From Micromonospora sp. WMMD1120 (GTDB taxonomy: Bacteria; Actinomycetota; Actinomycetes; Mycobacteriales; Micromonosporaceae), in the NCBI RefSeq assembly GCF_029626235.1, contig NZ_JARUBO010000005.1:1644501-1708500 (forward strand): DNA of 64,000 nt. Direction: 5' to 3'. A program made the translations under genes and the position numbers. Position 1 is the stretch's first letter. Every line of letters begins with the position of its first letter. A model generated the notes under the pieces. It had not been told where the DNA came from. It saw only the letters and a program-made list of their open reading frames with translations, and did no database searches. Shown here piece by piece: positions 62,450 to 64,000 of the stretch.

Positions 62450-63147
62450 TTGTCGAACACCACCTTGCCGTCCCACTCCGGTCGACCAGCGACCCGCGCC
62501 CTGAGATCGGCCAACGCGCTCGGCGACAGGCTGCGGGTGTTGAGAATGACGTTCTGGCCACCGGCGACCTCGTCGGCGAGTTTCTGCTCGAACTCCTCGC
62601 CATCGTAACGACCCTTCATTCCCTCGGGCATGGGCTCACCGGCCCGCCGCCCGGCGGGGAACAGATCGTTCGGCGACTTGACGTCCCAGTTGTCCCCGTT
62701 GGCATCGAAGAACTCGCCCTGGTCCTTCTGGAAGGCCGGATCCGAGTTGTCGAGTTCGGCCCGACGAATCGGTCCGGGAATCTTTCCGTCGGCCTCCGCC
62801 GCGAGCCCGACCTCGGCCTCGATCCGGGACTTCGCGCTGATGGCACCGTTGTGGGCCGGGTCGGCGGCCAGCTCTTCCAGTCGCCGGTCGTACTCCGGGG
62901 TGCCGGGCTTCGGGCTCTGGTAGCCGTCGTCCCCGCCGGGCGGGCGGCCCGGCGCGTCACCGGAGTCACCACCGGGCCGGCCGAGCTTCAGCTCTCCGGA
63001 GGCGAAGTCCTGTCCGCCCGTGACGGTGTCGGGCACCTCGTTGGAGCTGCGGCGTCGCTGACCCGGGATGTCGCCGTCACCGTCACCGGGGCGCGGCGGC
63101 GTCTCGCCGTCGCCGTGCCCACCGGGGGGCGTCTTGGGTTTCGCCAT
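62446..63147 (-). CDS. Probable secreted nuclease toxin (CdiA-CT-like C-terminal domain)
   Basis: This 233-aa protein has a disordered Gly/Asp/Pro N-terminal half (residues 1-85). A compact C-terminal domain follows (about 85-233). It contains GEFFDANGDNWDVKSPNDLF, where D...D-V-K fits a PD-(D/E)xK-like nuclease core, then KGRYDGEEFEQKLADEVAGG and QNVILNTRSLSPSALADLRA. This layout recalls CdiA C-terminal tRNase/DNase-type toxin domains. It lacks a signal peptide, and the preceding genes are WXG/ESX-like. So delivery by a type VII system is inferred. The start is ATG 63145-63147, 9 nt after the previous stop. Confidence 0.7.
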   Translation of the reverse strand: MAKPKTPPGGHGDGETPPRPGDGDGDIPGQRRRSSNEVPDTVTGGQDFASGELKLGRPGGDSGDAPGRPPGGDDGYQSPKPGTPEYDRRLEELAADPAHNGAISAKSRIEAEVGLAAEADGKIPGPIRRAELDNSDPAFQKDQGEFFDANGDNWDVKSPNDLFPAGRRAGEPMPEGMKGRYDGEEFEQKLADEVAGGQNVILNTRSLSPSALADLRARVAGRPEWDGKVVFDK

Positions 63148-63156
63148 CGTCGGGGC

Positions 63157-63858
63157 CTAGCCGTTCAGCAACTTGGTGAGATTGGTCAGGCTCGCGATCA
63201 GCGCGGCGACGTAGGTGAGGATGCGCCCCGCCCACTTGACCACGGCCGCGACGATCTGCGTGGCGATCACCGGAATCGTGACCACGAAGATCGCCTCGAC
63301 GGCCCACACGATGACGCGCGCCACCAGGTCGGCGATGAGGTCGCGGACGATGTCCCGGGTGAACGCCACCAGGTTCCCGGCCGCCTGGGTCGCGGCGGCC
63401 ATCGCGGCGGAGACGCCGCTCAGCGAGTCGATCCCGGTGACGTTGTGCGCCATCAACGCCTGGTACGCGGTGGCGGCCCGCCCCTGCCACCCCGGCAGGT
63501 CTACAGCGAGGTGCGACTTCAGGTCGGCGGCCATGCTCTCCAGCTCGGCGGCCATGTTGTTCCAGGTGGCCGCGTGCGCGGTGACCCGGTCCGGCATGCC
63601 GGTGAGCTGGTCCAGGATCTCGCGCAGCGGCTCGAAGTATTCCATCGCCCAGCCCAGCCCGTTCGCGAGCAGGGCGCTGAACGGGTCCATGACCGTCGCG
63701 ACGGCCTCGACGCCGAACGCCGCGCCGGCGAGCAGGTCGTCGACCCAGCCCTCGCTGCGGATGGCGTCGACCAGACCCTGGAAGCTGTCCGCGGCCGCCG
63801 CGCCGGTCCAGGGCTTGCGGGTCGAGTGGACGTCCGCGATGAGCGAGGCGTCGGTCAT
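63157..63858 (-). CDS. WXG100-like protein with C-terminal membrane helices
   Basis: This 233-aa protein has an all-helical first part with LPGWQGRAATAYQALM (W-x-G turn, about residues 122-137), as in the WXG100/ESAT-6 superfamily and PPE/LXG-like effectors of ESX secretion. The last 90 residues hold two or three hydrophobic helices (VIVWAVEAIFVVTIPVIATQ and AGRILTYVAALIASLTNL). Such carriers bring toxin domains encoded in cis or in the next gene to the ESX machine. The ATG at 63856-63858 overlaps the upstream stop (ATGA). Confidence 0.75.
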   Translation of the reverse strand: MTDASLIADVHSTRKPWTGAAAADSFQGLVDAIRSEGWVDDLLAGAAFGVEAVATVMDPFSALLANGLGWAMEYFEPLREILDQLTGMPDRVTAHAATWNNMAAELESMAADLKSHLAVDLPGWQGRAATAYQALMAHNVTGIDSLSGVSAAMAAATQAAGNLVAFTRDIVRDLIADLVARVIVWAVEAIFVVTIPVIATQIVAAVVKWAGRILTYVAALIASLTNLTKLLNG

Positions 63859-64000
63859 GACGCGTCCAGTTGACTGCCGACCTTGCGGATCGTGTTGTCG
63901 GACTCCAGGTCGGCGTTGTCGTAGTTGTCGGCGGTGGTGCCGAGGCCCTCCACCACCAGGGCCAGGTTCTCCTCGGCGTAGGCGATCAGCTCGTCCTGCC
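63855..64000 (-). CDS. ESX-type small helical protein (EspC/DUF2580-like), 3' part
   Basis: The minus-strand frame is open to the window end and finishes AYAEENLALVVEGLGTTADN YDNADLESD...QLDAS with TGA at 63855-63857. The VVEGLGTTADNYDNAD segment followed by a charged tail is the usual end of small WXG-like/EspC proteins that form secreted helical pairs. The start lies beyond the window. It is coupled by ATGA to the WXG-like gene, making it the first visible gene of the toxin operon. Confidence 0.65.
   Translation of the reverse strand, partial: QDELIAYAEENLALVVEGLGTTADNYDNADLESDNTIRKVGSQLDAS

Overview
The window is one contiguous piece of a very GC-rich actinomycete chromosome. The family Micromonosporaceae (Micromonospora or a close relative) is suggested by the frequent GTG starts, a WhiB-family regulator, ESX-type secretion proteins and gene order. 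That placement is an inference from protein style and synteny, not from a database search.

Layout. 1-5446: the end of an acyl-CoA dehydrogenase, a membrane protein with a glutamate-type solute-binding lipoprotein, a small membrane protein, a Ser/Thr receptor kinase and a small membrane protein. 5589-21604: a large zinc-ribbon/cyclase/AAA/TPR protein, then a block with the same content as the mycobacterial Rv3677c-Rv3683 region (MBL hydrolase, RidA, DUF4177, two ArsA/Get3-type ATPases, a WblA/WhiB4-type regulator, a PonA2-type penicillin-binding protein with PASTA, a metallophosphoesterase). YqeY, tRNA-Pro and a Tat-exported beta-helix protein follow. 21839-35252: five tandem paralogues of about 868 aa, each secreted, with an N-terminal beta-helix and three C-terminal LDTR/NFVAGET repeats. 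35359-45068: a hypothetical protein, an MFS transporter, a 5'-nucleotidase, a GGCT-like protein, a GAF-GGDEF cyclase, asd-lysC and a lipoprotein. 45082-47724: a damaged ArsR/MFS pair, then leuA preceded by a likely leucine leader peptide. 47762-56467: a DHA2 exporter, a secreted HNH nuclease with a partner, and a complete oppABCDF-type operon interrupted by three 57-bp tandem repeats. 56780-61715: recR, ybaB, a DUF998-like protein, dnaX, SRP RNA and tRNA-Ser. 61787-64000: an ESX-like operon encoding a small helical protein (partial), a WXG-like membrane protein, a probable nuclease toxin and a pentapeptide-repeat protein that is the likely immunity factor.

How the genes work together. asd and lysC (aspartate pathway) and leuA form an amino-acid biosynthesis neighbourhood, and recR-ybaB-dnaX a replication/repair one. 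The ATPase pair, WblA and the PBP form a redox and cell-wall neighbourhood. The most novel-looking loci are the five-gene beta-helix array and the terminal toxin-immunity operon. A recurring regulatory feature is a -10-like hexamer 6-7 nt before the start codon of many monocistronic or first genes, which points to leaderless transcripts.
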